From an uncultured Bacteroidales bacterium (GTDB lineage: Bacteria > Bacteroidota > Bacteroidia > Bacteroidales > Bacteroidaceae): a DNA stretch of 5,887 nucleotides. Of the stretch, positions 1 to 5,629 are shown piece by piece; the stretch's first letter is position 1, and the number at the start of each line of letters is the position of its first letter. The position numbers and the translations under genes were made by a program. The DNA is taken from assembly GCA_947367415.1 (NCBI GenBank), contig CANBEE010000175.1, positions 1 through 5,887 on the forward strand, given 5' to 3'. The notes below the pieces were generated by a model. The model was not told the origin of the DNA and ran no database searches. It saw only the letters and a program-made list of their open reading frames with translations.

Positions 1-202
1 AAGGATGGTGTGCAACGATCAAGTTACACCCCTTACGTACGGCTTCATCTATTACATCTTCCGTCACGTCTAGACACAATAAAGCCCCTGTAACTTCCTG
101 CTCCGCTGTCAATCCTATTTGCAAGCCTGCATTGTCAAAACCGTCTTGCAAAGGCAGAGGCGCATACTGTTCAAGGGCGTCAAACAATTGCTTTGCCTTC
201 AT
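1..202 (-). CDS. Nif3-like dinuclear metal-centre protein, N-terminal fragment
   Basis: The ATG at 202-200 opens a frame that runs off the left edge; 67 codons are visible. The fragment reads MKAKQLFDALEQYAPLPLQD at its start, then has FDNAGLQIG (residues 22-30), CLDVTEDVIDEA (43-54) and LIVAHHP (61-67). This is the N-terminal pattern of the Nif3/YbgI family (once labelled GTP cyclohydrolase I type 2), cytosolic ring-shaped hexamers with a two-metal site. The paired histidines 65-66 match the first metal ligands of the family. The substrate of the family is not firmly established, so no specific reaction is assigned. A -7 promoter box lies about 20 bp upstream of the start, suggesting transcription separate from the ABC genes to its right. 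The family call is confident; the rest of the gene, including the C-terminal ligands, is outside the window. Confidence 0.88.
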   Translation of the reverse strand, partial: MKAKQLFDALEQYAPLPLQDGFDNAGLQIGLTAEQEVTGALLCLDVTEDVIDEAVRKGCNLIVAHHP

Positions 203-220
203 TATTTCTGAAAATCAGTG

Positions 221-228
221 CAAAGGTA
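221..228 (-). promoter_or_regulatory. Bacteroidota -7 promoter box for the Nif3-like gene
   Basis: Read on the minus strand the site is TACCTTTG, a full match to the Bacteroidota -7 consensus TAnnTTTG. It sits 18 bp upstream of the Nif3-like ATG, giving a predicted leader of roughly a dozen bases. No convincing TTTG or TTG -33 element is seen at the expected 19-21 bp further upstream, where the 7-bp tandem repeat lies instead. The call therefore rests on the -7 box and its position. Confidence 0.5.
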
Positions 229-240
229 TAAAATTAAATT

Positions 241-268
241 GAATTATGAATTATGAATTATGAATTAT
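241..268. repeat. Four tandem copies of the 7-mer GAATTAT
   Basis: GAATTAT is repeated exactly at 241-247, 248-254, 255-261 and 262-268. The array lies in the AT-rich spacer between the Nif3-like gene and the 3' end of the permease gene, directly upstream of the Nif3-like -7 box, and covers the place where a -33 element would be expected. Short AT-rich heptamer arrays of this kind are, from general knowledge, frequent between genes in Bacteroidales; their role, if any, is unclear. The rest of the 203-353 spacer shows no gene. Confidence 0.95.
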
Positions 269-353
269 TTACACACTTATTAATCAACTTCACATGTAAA
301 GGATTACAGCAGTTCAGAGAGTTGAAACAACAAAACTGATAAATATCAAACAT

Positions 354-1139
354 TCACCCTTTCATCACTTGTTTCATTCGCCCATAGCCATCAAAAGCCT
401 GCTTGGTCGACAGATTGATAGCAATAATCAGTGAAAGCATTGAGGCCGACATGGTAACCACCACTATCATTATCTGATATTTGATAGCCACATTCGGACT
501 ACTTCCACCTAGAATCTGGCCAATCATTGTACCCGGCAGAGACACCAGCCCCATAACCGCCATATTTGCAATAGCTGGGCTGAACGCCTTGACTATAGCC
601 TGACGCACGAAAGGCTGCAAAGCTTCACTACGAGAGGCACCGTTACCTAAAAGATAGTAATAGAGATTTTGCTCACGCTGCAACGTGGAATAGAATGTAC
701 CCACAGCTATCACATTGACCGAAAGCATATTGCCCAACAATATACCCATAATCGGGATGAAATATTGTGCATTGAACACATTATTGAGTTGCAACACAAC
801 GCCCAAGAAGTACAATCCGATGAGCACACTAGCCACAACAAATCCAACGATTAGCGGCATCATCAGGATGTCACGCCTCACCTTGGTACGCGTAATCGCA
901 GTCTCAGCAGCTATATACACCATCACCAACACCCACAAGCAATTGATGACGGGGTTGTCCCACTCGAAAAGATAACGCAGATAGACACCGATAAAAAGCA
1001 TCTGCACCACCATACGTACAGCACCCACACAGATACTTTTGAGCAATTTGGTCTCATAACGCCATACATAATAAATAGGTATAAGCAGCAGAAGCAGACC
1101 AACACCCAAACTGAGGTATGAAATATCAATAGTGCCCAT
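354..1139 (-). CDS. fetB: FetB/YbbM-like ABC transporter permease (UPF0014)
   Basis: This 261-residue membrane protein matches E. coli FetB (YbbM) in length and in its conserved stretches. Together with the FetA ATPase that protein has been linked to iron export and resistance to oxidative stress; iron as substrate here is inferred from the family. Hydrophobic spans lie at about residues 8-26, 35-58, 63-81, 91-118, 127-150, 185-210 and 221-242. Family motifs are MGILLGNMLS (131-140), GNGASRSEA (165-173), MGLVSLPGTMIGQILGG (196-212) and VAIKYQIMI (217-225). The chosen start, MGTIDISYLS, lies 1 bp after the TGA of the ATPase gene. The frame is open 67 codons further upstream, but that part overlaps the ATPase and does not look like this family. 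The pair is probably one transcript with coupled translation. Confidence 0.9.
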   Translation of the reverse strand: MGTIDISYLSLGVGLLLLLIPIYYVWRYETKLLKSICVGAVRMVVQMLFIGVYLRYLFEWDNPVINCLWVLVMVYIAAETAITRTKVRRDILMMPLIVGFVVASVLIGLYFLGVVLQLNNVFNAQYFIPIMGILLGNMLSVNVIAVGTFYSTLQREQNLYYYLLGNGASRSEALQPFVRQAIVKAFSPAIANMAVMGLVSLPGTMIGQILGGSSPNVAIKYQIMIVVVTMSASMLSLIIAINLSTKQAFDGYGRMKQVMKG

Positions 1140-1140
1140 G

Positions 1141-1764
1141 TCAGTCGAGTTGAATAATGGTAGAACACTGCGATGCAAAGCATGCATCATGCGAAACAGC
1201 AACAATCGTCTTGCCACGCCTCTGCTGCTCCAAAAGGAAATCGATGACACAATCGCGCGAAGCCTCATCAAGAGCTGCAGTAGGCTCATCAAGTAGCCAG
1301 ATATCCTTGTCGAGCAAAGCCAATGTAGACAACATGACACGTTGGCGCTGACCGCCCGAAATCTCAGAAACGCGCTTATTCAGCAAATCCTCTTCAAGCC
1401 CTAATCTCTGTAAATTCTCACGCAATAAGGAAGTGGATAATTGTACATTCTTCACCTTCCCGATACGCAAAGTTTGAGTCACAAGCTCATCAACCGTTTC
1501 ACTAGGAAACGACAGTTCCTGAGGGAGATACATAGTATTCTTGCGTACAATATTGCATGTCTTTTCATTCAGCACACACTCCCCTACTCTAATCGTTCCA
1601 CCAACAAGAGGAGTCAGTCCTATAAAAGCCTTCAGGAGCGATGTCTTGCCACAGCCAGAAACACCCGTTATGCAAGCAAAGTCGCCTTTCTTCACATGAC
1701 ACGAGAAGTGATCGAGCACACACTCGTCACCAAAGCAAATAGATATGTCATCCACCACAAGCAT
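1141..1764 (-). CDS. fetA: FetA/YbbL-like ABC transporter ATP-binding protein
   Basis: A complete 207-residue ABC ATPase without membrane segments, expected to act at the inner face of the cytoplasmic membrane and power the FetB-like permease encoded directly downstream. Visible motifs in order are Walker A GVSGCGKT (34-41), Q-loop glutamine in LPQE (Q82), signature SGGQRQR (136-142), Walker B IWLLDEPT (155-162) with the catalytic glutamate E160, and the H-loop histidine in VSHD (H192). Length is typical of a single nucleotide-binding domain. The ATG at 1764-1762 gives a normal domain start (MLVVDDISICFGDE) and lies just downstream of a strong promoter match. The ABC class is certain. The FetA assignment rests mainly on the neighbouring permease, and the likely job is metal (iron) export. 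Confidence 0.88.
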   Translation of the reverse strand: MLVVDDISICFGDECVLDHFSCHVKKGDFACITGVSGCGKTSLLKAFIGLTPLVGGTIRVGECVLNEKTCNIVRKNTMYLPQELSFPSETVDELVTQTLRIGKVKNVQLSTSLLRENLQRLGLEEDLLNKRVSEISGGQRQRVMLSTLALLDKDIWLLDEPTAALDEASRDCVIDFLLEQQRRGKTIVAVSHDACFASQCSTIIQLD

Positions 1765-1787
1765 CCCGTGTTTTCATTTTGAAAAAG

Positions 1788-1820
1788 CAAAATTACTACT
1801 TTTAATGTAAGTGAACAAAA
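1788..1820 (-). promoter_or_regulatory. Bacteroidota promoter for the fetAB operon
   Basis: On the minus strand a -33 element TTTTG (1820-1816) is followed by a 20-bp spacer and a -7 box TAATTTTG (1795-1788), a full match to TAnnTTTG. The box ends 23 bp before the ATPase start codon, so the leader should be very short. Element sequence, spacing and position all agree with the Bacteroidota primary sigma-factor promoter. No repeat or palindrome that would mark an iron regulator operator was recognised here. Confidence 0.65.
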
Positions 1821-1863
1821 TTAACTGAAACATTTTAATGCATACCTTGTTTTAATTGCCAGA

Positions 1864-1877
1864 TAACCTTTAACCTT
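1864..1877 (+). repeat. Two tandem copies of TAACCTT in the DUF4251 gene leader
   Basis: TAACCTT occurs at 1864-1870 and again at 1871-1877, ending 7 bp before the ATG of the DUF4251 gene. Flanking bases also form a weak GATAA/TTATC inverted repeat (1862-1866 with 1876-1880). The unit is 7 bp, as in the two longer arrays in this window. With only two copies it may be chance. Confidence 0.6.
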
Positions 1878-1884
1878 ATCCATT

Positions 1885-2475
1885 ATGAAAAAAGTACTAT
1901 TCCTGGCAAGTGTCATTTGCCTACTTTTCAGCACCATGTCGTTTGCCCAATCAAACAGGAGTGAACGTGAAAAGGAGTGGCGAGCCGAACGTGAGCGTCG
2001 TCGCTCCGAAGCAAGAGCCTTGGAAATGCAGCAAGACTCCGTAGCCTATACCCAAGCCGTATCAGCACTCAAGGAGGGGAACTGGGCCTTAGAAGCCAAC
2101 AACGTCAACTTCTTCAACGGCATCACCCGCTTTGTCTCCTCAAACACCAATTATATAAGCTGTGAAGATGGCGAAGGAACCGTACAGACCGCCTTCAACA
2201 ACTTCAGCTACAGTCCCAACGGACTTGGAGGCGTAACCGTGCAAGGAGATGTGTTTGGCGAACGCATGTCGACTGACAAAGATGGCAACATCTATTACAG
2301 TTTCAGCATACAAGGCGGAACCATCTCAGCAACCGTATACCTCACCTTAACCGGAGGAACCAATCAAGCCAGCGCCACAGTGAACCCCAACTTCTCAGGT
2401 CGCTCCATGACCTTCGACGGCTACCTCGTCCCCTACGACCAGGCCAGCATATTCCAGGGAACACCGCAGTGGTAG
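1885..2475 (+). CDS. Secreted DUF4251 domain protein of unknown function
   Basis: A 196-residue protein with a clear export signal: lysines at 2-3, a hydrophobic core at about 4-15, and a likely signal peptidase I site after SFA (residues 19-21), leaving Gln22 as first mature residue. Cys12 lies inside the hydrophobic core and is not in a proper lipobox, so a lipoprotein is unlikely. Residues 23-50 are strongly charged, rich in Arg and Glu, and probably helical. The rest looks like an all-beta domain: an FFNG/FVSSNTNYIS region (about 76-92), then YSPNGLGGVTVQGDVFG (about 109-125), then alternating hydrophobic strands ending in LVPYDQASIF. The NGLGGVTVQG segment and overall layout match my memory of DUF4251, a mostly Bacteroidota family without a known function. 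It has its own direction of transcription, divergent from fetAB and convergent with the aromatic operon. The start ATG lacks a Shine-Dalgarno sequence. Confidence 0.8.
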   Translation: MKKVLFLASVICLLFSTMSFAQSNRSEREKEWRAERERRRSEARALEMQQDSVAYTQAVSALKEGNWALEANNVNFFNGITRFVSSNTNYISCEDGEGTVQTAFNNFSYSPNGLGGVTVQGDVFGERMSTDKDGNIYYSFSIQGGTISATVYLTLTGGTNQASATVNPNFSGRSMTFDGYLVPYDQASIFQGTPQW

Positions 2476-2533
2476 CATATCACTATTCTCTCTAGAAATA
2501 TAGCCTTCCACAAGAAAGCATGTATTATCCAAC

Positions 2534-2570
2534 AAACACGCGAATCTTTAAAAGACCCGCGTGTTTATTT
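2534..2570. terminator. Probable two-way terminator between convergent genes
   Basis: AAACACGCG (2534-2542) and CGCGTGTTT (2558-2566) are perfect 9-bp inverted repeats. Inside them a 2-nt mismatch (AA against CC) is followed by a second short stem TCTT (2545-2548) with AAGA (2552-2555) and a 3-nt loop. A T-rich tail, ATTT, follows on the plus strand; on the minus strand the T-rich part is mostly within the stem. It lies about 60 bp after the DUF4251 stop and 10 bp after the tyrA stop, so it can serve both converging transcripts. The short T tail makes it a less than classic factor-independent terminator. Confidence 0.7.
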
Positions 2571-2576
2571 CGCATG

Positions 2577-3353
2577 TTAACCCTCAATCTTTGCCCGTAT
2601 CTTGGTGAGGTACGCCTTCATGCCCTCGGCATCGTGCTCATCGATAATCTGTAGCAGTTCTTTGAGCTCGCGGCGTATGTTCTCCACCTGACCAGGGGTG
2701 CGGGGATTGAAGAGAATCTCCTGTAACAGGTAGTCATCCTCGCTGAGCAGTCCCTTGGCGATAGCCATATGCTTCTTGAAGGTGGTGCCCGGTGCCTCCT
2801 GCTTCTTCATGATGGCGGCAAACACGAAGGTGCTCACGAAGGGGATGGAGAGCGAGTAGGCCATGGTCTCATCGTGCTCGTCGAAGGTATACTCGAAGAT
2901 GTTGAGCCTGAGGCTCTGGTACAGGTCCTTGAAGAAGACCTTGCCCAGGTGGTCGCTCTCGCTGATGATGATGGCGTTCTCATTACTCAGGTTGCTTAGG
3001 CTAGCGAAGGTGGGGCCAAACATGGGGTGCGTGCTCACGAAGCGGAAGCCACTCTCGCGGTAAAACTCGGGCAGCTGCGTCTTGATGGAGGCGATATCGC
3101 TCAGTATGCAGTCTTGCGGGAGGGCGGGTATCACTTGCTTGAATGCTTCGATGGTATACTTCACCGTAGCGGCATTGATGACGAGCTCAGGGCGAAACTC
3201 GCGTATCTCGTCCAATGTGGTGAAGCGACACGTGTTGTACACAAAGCGCAAGCGCCGTGGGTCGATGTCATATACTGCCGTTTCGTGTTGGAAACTGAGC
3301 AGGTCGGTAAAGAAGGAGCCCATTTTGCCGGCTCCGAGGATTAGAATTCTCAT
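2577..3353 (-). CDS. tyrA: Prephenate dehydrogenase
   Basis: A 258-residue NAD(P)-dependent enzyme that oxidatively decarboxylates prephenate to 4-hydroxyphenylpyruvate, the tyrosine branch. The N-terminus is a Rossmann fold: MRILILGAGKMG carries GxGxxG at residues 7-12, and the acidic residue ending strand two (D29 in VYDID) suggests preference for NAD. SDIASIKT (85-92), HPMFGP (109-114, with the usual catalytic His109) and FDEHDE (157-162, His160) are conserved TyrA signatures. The C-terminal half is helical, as expected. There is no fused chorismate mutase or ACT domain, so the protein is a short monofunctional TyrA; mutase activity comes from the gene just upstream. The start was set at the ATG immediately before the Rossmann strand, 23 bp after the DAHP synthase stop. 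A 38-codon upstream extension would overlap that gene and was not used. It is the last gene of the operon. Confidence 0.9.
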   Translation of the reverse strand: MRILILGAGKMGSFFTDLLSFQHETAVYDIDPRRLRFVYNTCRFTTLDEIREFRPELVINAATVKYTIEAFKQVIPALPQDCILSDIASIKTQLPEFYRESGFRFVSTHPMFGPTFASLSNLSNENAIIISESDHLGKVFFKDLYQSLRLNIFEYTFDEHDETMAYSLSIPFVSTFVFAAIMKKQEAPGTTFKKHMAIAKGLLSEDDYLLQEILFNPRTPGQVENIRRELKELLQIIDEHDAEGMKAYLTKIRAKIEG

Positions 3354-3376
3354 ACTTAAAAGAGGAAGATTCCACC

Positions 3377-4438
3377 TTACTTGTTCAATATCTCCATCTG
3401 CTGGCGTACGGACTCCTCGTGAATGGCTTCGAAGACCTTCTTCATAAATTCGCCACTCATCTCGCACTGTACGGCTTGTGCAGCACGGCGCTCGAGGATT
3501 TCGTTGTAACGGGTGTTCTGGAATACGGTGACGCCGTGTTCTTTCTTGAACTGACCAATCTCACGGGCTACACGCATGCGTTTGGCGAGCTCCTGTATGA
3601 TGCTGTCGTCGCACTCGTCGATGAGCTTTCGCAACTGTCCCAAGTCTTCGGTGCTGTGGGTCTCGGCACGGATGACGAGCATTTCAAGGATGTATTCGAG
3701 CGAGTCGGGAGTAACCTGTTGTGAAGCGTCGCTCCATGCCTTGTCGGGGCAGCAGTGGCTCTCGATGATGAGTCCGTCGAAGTTGAGGTCCATAGCCTGC
3801 TGGCAGAGCGGAGCAATGAGCTCGCGCTTACCGCCAATATGGCTGGGGTCGCACAGGAGCGGCAGGTCGGGGTAGCGACGGCGCAGCTCGAGAGGGATGT
3901 GCCACTGGGGCAGGTTGCGGTAGATCTTCTTCTCATAGGTGCTGAATCCGCGGTGTATGGCACCCAGGCGGGTGATACCTGCATTGTTGAGGCGCTCCAT
4001 GCCGCCAATCCACAGTTCGAGGTCGGGGTTCACGGGATTCTTTACAAATACGGGCACGTCAACTCCCTTCAGTGAGTCGGCAATCTCCTGCATGGCAAAG
4101 GGGTTGGCCGAGGTGCGGGCACCTATCCACAGAATGTCTACGCCAGCCTTCAGGGCCTCCTCTACATGCTTGGCCGTGGCTACCTCGGTAGTCACGTACA
4201 TCCCGGTCTCACGCTTCACGCGCTGTAGCCATCCGAGTCCTTCGGTGCCGATGCCCTCGAAACCACCGGGCTTGGTGCGTGGCTTCCAGATGCCTGCACG
4301 GAATATCTTGACACCCTTCTTGGCCAGTTGGATGGCGGTGTTCATCACTTGTTCTTCGGTCTCTGCACTGCACGGACCTGCTATCACGAGAGGACGCTTG
4401 TCCTCAATGCCTGCGAGTTTGATTGGTTTTAGTTCCAT
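3377..4438 (-). CDS. Bifunctional DAHP synthase / chorismate mutase (C-terminal AroQ domain)
   Basis: A 353-residue two-domain enzyme. Residues 1 to about 260 are a type I DAHP synthase of the KDO8P-synthase-like (beta) branch, joining phosphoenolpyruvate and erythrose 4-phosphate at the entry to the shikimate pathway. Visible sites are IAGPCSAE (19-26, metal ligand Cys23), FRAGIWKPRT (46-55), KNPVNPD (133-139), IHRGFS (161-166), CDPSHIGGKR (196-205, metal ligand His200), IIESH (224-228, Glu226) and WSDASQQ (235-241, Asp237). Residues about 266-353 form a helical AroQ chorismate mutase domain starting LGQLRKLIDECDD, with R270, R287, K298, R310 and Q346/Q347 at active-site positions by eye alignment. 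The mutase is at the C-terminus, opposite to the Bacillus fusion. The related Porphyromonas gingivalis enzyme has this order and, as I recall, is inhibited by prephenate, so similar feedback is plausible here. The start lies 21 bp after the aminotransferase stop. Confidence 0.92.
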   Translation of the reverse strand: MELKPIKLAGIEDKRPLVIAGPCSAETEEQVMNTAIQLAKKGVKIFRAGIWKPRTKPGGFEGIGTEGLGWLQRVKRETGMYVTTEVATAKHVEEALKAGVDILWIGARTSANPFAMQEIADSLKGVDVPVFVKNPVNPDLELWIGGMERLNNAGITRLGAIHRGFSTYEKKIYRNLPQWHIPLELRRRYPDLPLLCDPSHIGGKRELIAPLCQQAMDLNFDGLIIESHCCPDKAWSDASQQVTPDSLEYILEMLVIRAETHSTEDLGQLRKLIDECDDSIIQELAKRMRVAREIGQFKKEHGVTVFQNTRYNEILERRAAQAVQCEMSGEFMKKVFEAIHEESVRQQMEILNK

Positions 4439-4449
4439 ATGGTGAAAAT

Positions 4450-4477
4450 TTGTTATTTGTTATTTGTCATTTGTCAA
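4450..4477. repeat. Degenerate 7-bp tandem array spanning the aminotransferase stop codon
   Basis: Four units on the plus strand read TTGTTAT, TTGTTAT, TTGTCAT and TTGTCAA (4450-4477), followed by a further TTG. On the minus strand the array covers the last codons and TAA stop of the aminotransferase gene and most of the 21-bp gap before the DAHP synthase start. It thus encodes the tail LTNDK and also forms the AT-rich region just ahead of the next start codon. Confidence 0.85.
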
Positions 4478-5629
4478 TTGAAGAATGCGCTTCAGCGCTT
4501 CTTCCAGTTTGTCGTTTTTGGCACATAGCGAGATGCGTATGTAGCGGCTTCCGTTACTGCCGAAGATGAATCCGGGCACGATGAATACGCGGGCTTCGTG
4601 CAGTACACGCTCGGTGAGTTCTTCTACATCGGTGTAGTGGTCGGGGATGCGGCCCCAAAGGAACATGCCCACCTGGTTCTTGTCGTAGGTGCACCCTAAG
4701 GCATCCATAATCTCACCAGCAGTCTTGCGGCGCGAGGCATAGTTGGCATTGTTGCCTTCGTACCAGTCGGCATCGGCATCGAGTGCCTTCACGGCGGCCA
4801 GCTGCATGGCTCGGTACATGCCGCTATCGATATTGCTCTTCACCTTGAGTATCCAGCTGATGAAGGTGGGGTTGGCGGCTATCATGCCGATGCGCCATCC
4901 GGGCATGTTATGGCTCTTGCTCATGGAGTTGAACTCGATGCAGCAGTCCTTGGCGCCCTCTACGGAGAGGATGCTCAGGGGATGGTCGTTGAGGATGAAG
5001 CTGTAGGGGTTGTCGTTGACGATGACGATGCCCTTGCGGCGGGCAAAGTCGACCAGGCGCTCATACAACTCGGGGGTGGCATTGGCACCGGTAGGCATGT
5101 TGGGGTAGTTGGTCCACATGAGCTTCACACGGCTGAGGTCCATACGCTCCAGTGCATCGAAGTCGGGCATCCAGCCGTTCTCCTCCTTGAGGTCGTAGTG
5201 CACCACCTCGGCGCCGAGCAAGCGGCTCAATGAGGTGTAAGTAGGGTAGCCAGGGTTGGGCACAAGTACCTGTTCGCCTGGGTTCACGAAAGCCAGCGTC
5301 ACGTGCAGTATGCCCTCCTTGGAGCCGATGAGCGGCTGTATCTCACTCTTGGCATCAAGCTCCACTCCGTACCAACGACGATAGAATCGGGCAAAAGCTT
5401 CGCGCAGTTCGGGTATGCCCACATAGGGCTGGTAGCCATGTCCGTCGGGGTTGTGTGCCTCGGTGCAGAGCGTCTCTACGGTCTCTTCCGAGGGCGGCAT
5501 GTCGGGGCTTCCCACGCCCAGACTTATCACCTGCATGCCGGCAGCATTCATGGCGGCTACCTCCTTGAGTTTGCGCGAGAAGTAGTACTCCTGTACCGAC
5601 TCCGTTCTTTTTGCTGGTCGAATTATCAT
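4460..5629 (-). CDS. Class I/II aminotransferase, probably for aromatic amino acids
   Basis: A 389-residue fold-type I PLP enzyme, complete and of normal family length. Sites in order: substrate-loop SLGVGSPDMPP (36-46), GSKEGI (102-107), PNPGYPTY (124-131), YPNMPTG (175-181), NDNPYS (205-210) with the PLP-nitrogen aspartate D206 and Tyr209, SMSKSHNMPGWRIG (235-248) with the Schiff-base lysine K238 and phosphate-binding R246, and SRYIRIS (361-367) with the carboxylate-binding arginine R365. It resembles the LL-diaminopimelate/aspartate aminotransferase group. Its place between pheA and the DAHP synthase-mutase gene suggests it aminates phenylpyruvate and 4-hydroxyphenylpyruvate (or prephenate); this is inferred from context and not from substrate residues. 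The ATG overlaps the pheA stop as ATGA, so translation is probably coupled. The usual asparagine before PTG is methionine here. The C-terminal tail is encoded by a 7-bp repeat array. Confidence 0.88.
   Translation of the reverse strand: MIIRPAKRTESVQEYYFSRKLKEVAAMNAAGMQVISLGVGSPDMPPSEETVETLCTEAHNPDGHGYQPYVGIPELREAFARFYRRWYGVELDAKSEIQPLIGSKEGILHVTLAFVNPGEQVLVPNPGYPTYTSLSRLLGAEVVHYDLKEENGWMPDFDALERMDLSRVKLMWTNYPNMPTGANATPELYERLVDFARRKGIVIVNDNPYSFILNDHPLSILSVEGAKDCCIEFNSMSKSHNMPGWRIGMIAANPTFISWILKVKSNIDSGMYRAMQLAAVKALDADADWYEGNNANYASRRKTAGEIMDALGCTYDKNQVGMFLWGRIPDHYTDVEELTERVLHEARVFIVPGFIFGSNGSRYIRISLCAKNDKLEEALKRILQLTNDK

Noticed and set aside
321..347. Small inverted repeats after the permease gene (GTTG-AAA-CAAC and GATA-AA-TATC) as a terminator
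   Set aside because: The stems are only 4 bp and AT-rich with no T run, so they do not support a terminator call.
203..353. Small RNA or riboswitch in the spacer between the Nif3-like gene and fetB
   Set aside because: Apart from the -7 box and the 7-bp repeat, no stable stem or known riboswitch core was seen.
1140..1340. Longer form of the permease with 67 extra N-terminal residues
   Set aside because: The extension lies wholly within the ATPase gene in another frame and has no similarity to the FetB N-terminus; the ATG at 1139 lies 1 bp after the ATPase stop and gives the usual family length.
1843..1850. Possible -7 box TACCTTGT for the DUF4251 gene
   Set aside because: Two of the conserved TAnnTTTG positions do not match and no good -33 element lies at the right distance, so the promoter of this gene was not assigned.
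3354..3467. 38-residue N-terminal extension of the prephenate dehydrogenase
   Set aside because: It would overlap the end of the DAHP synthase-mutase gene, and the Rossmann fold normally begins right at the start, as with the ATG at 3353.
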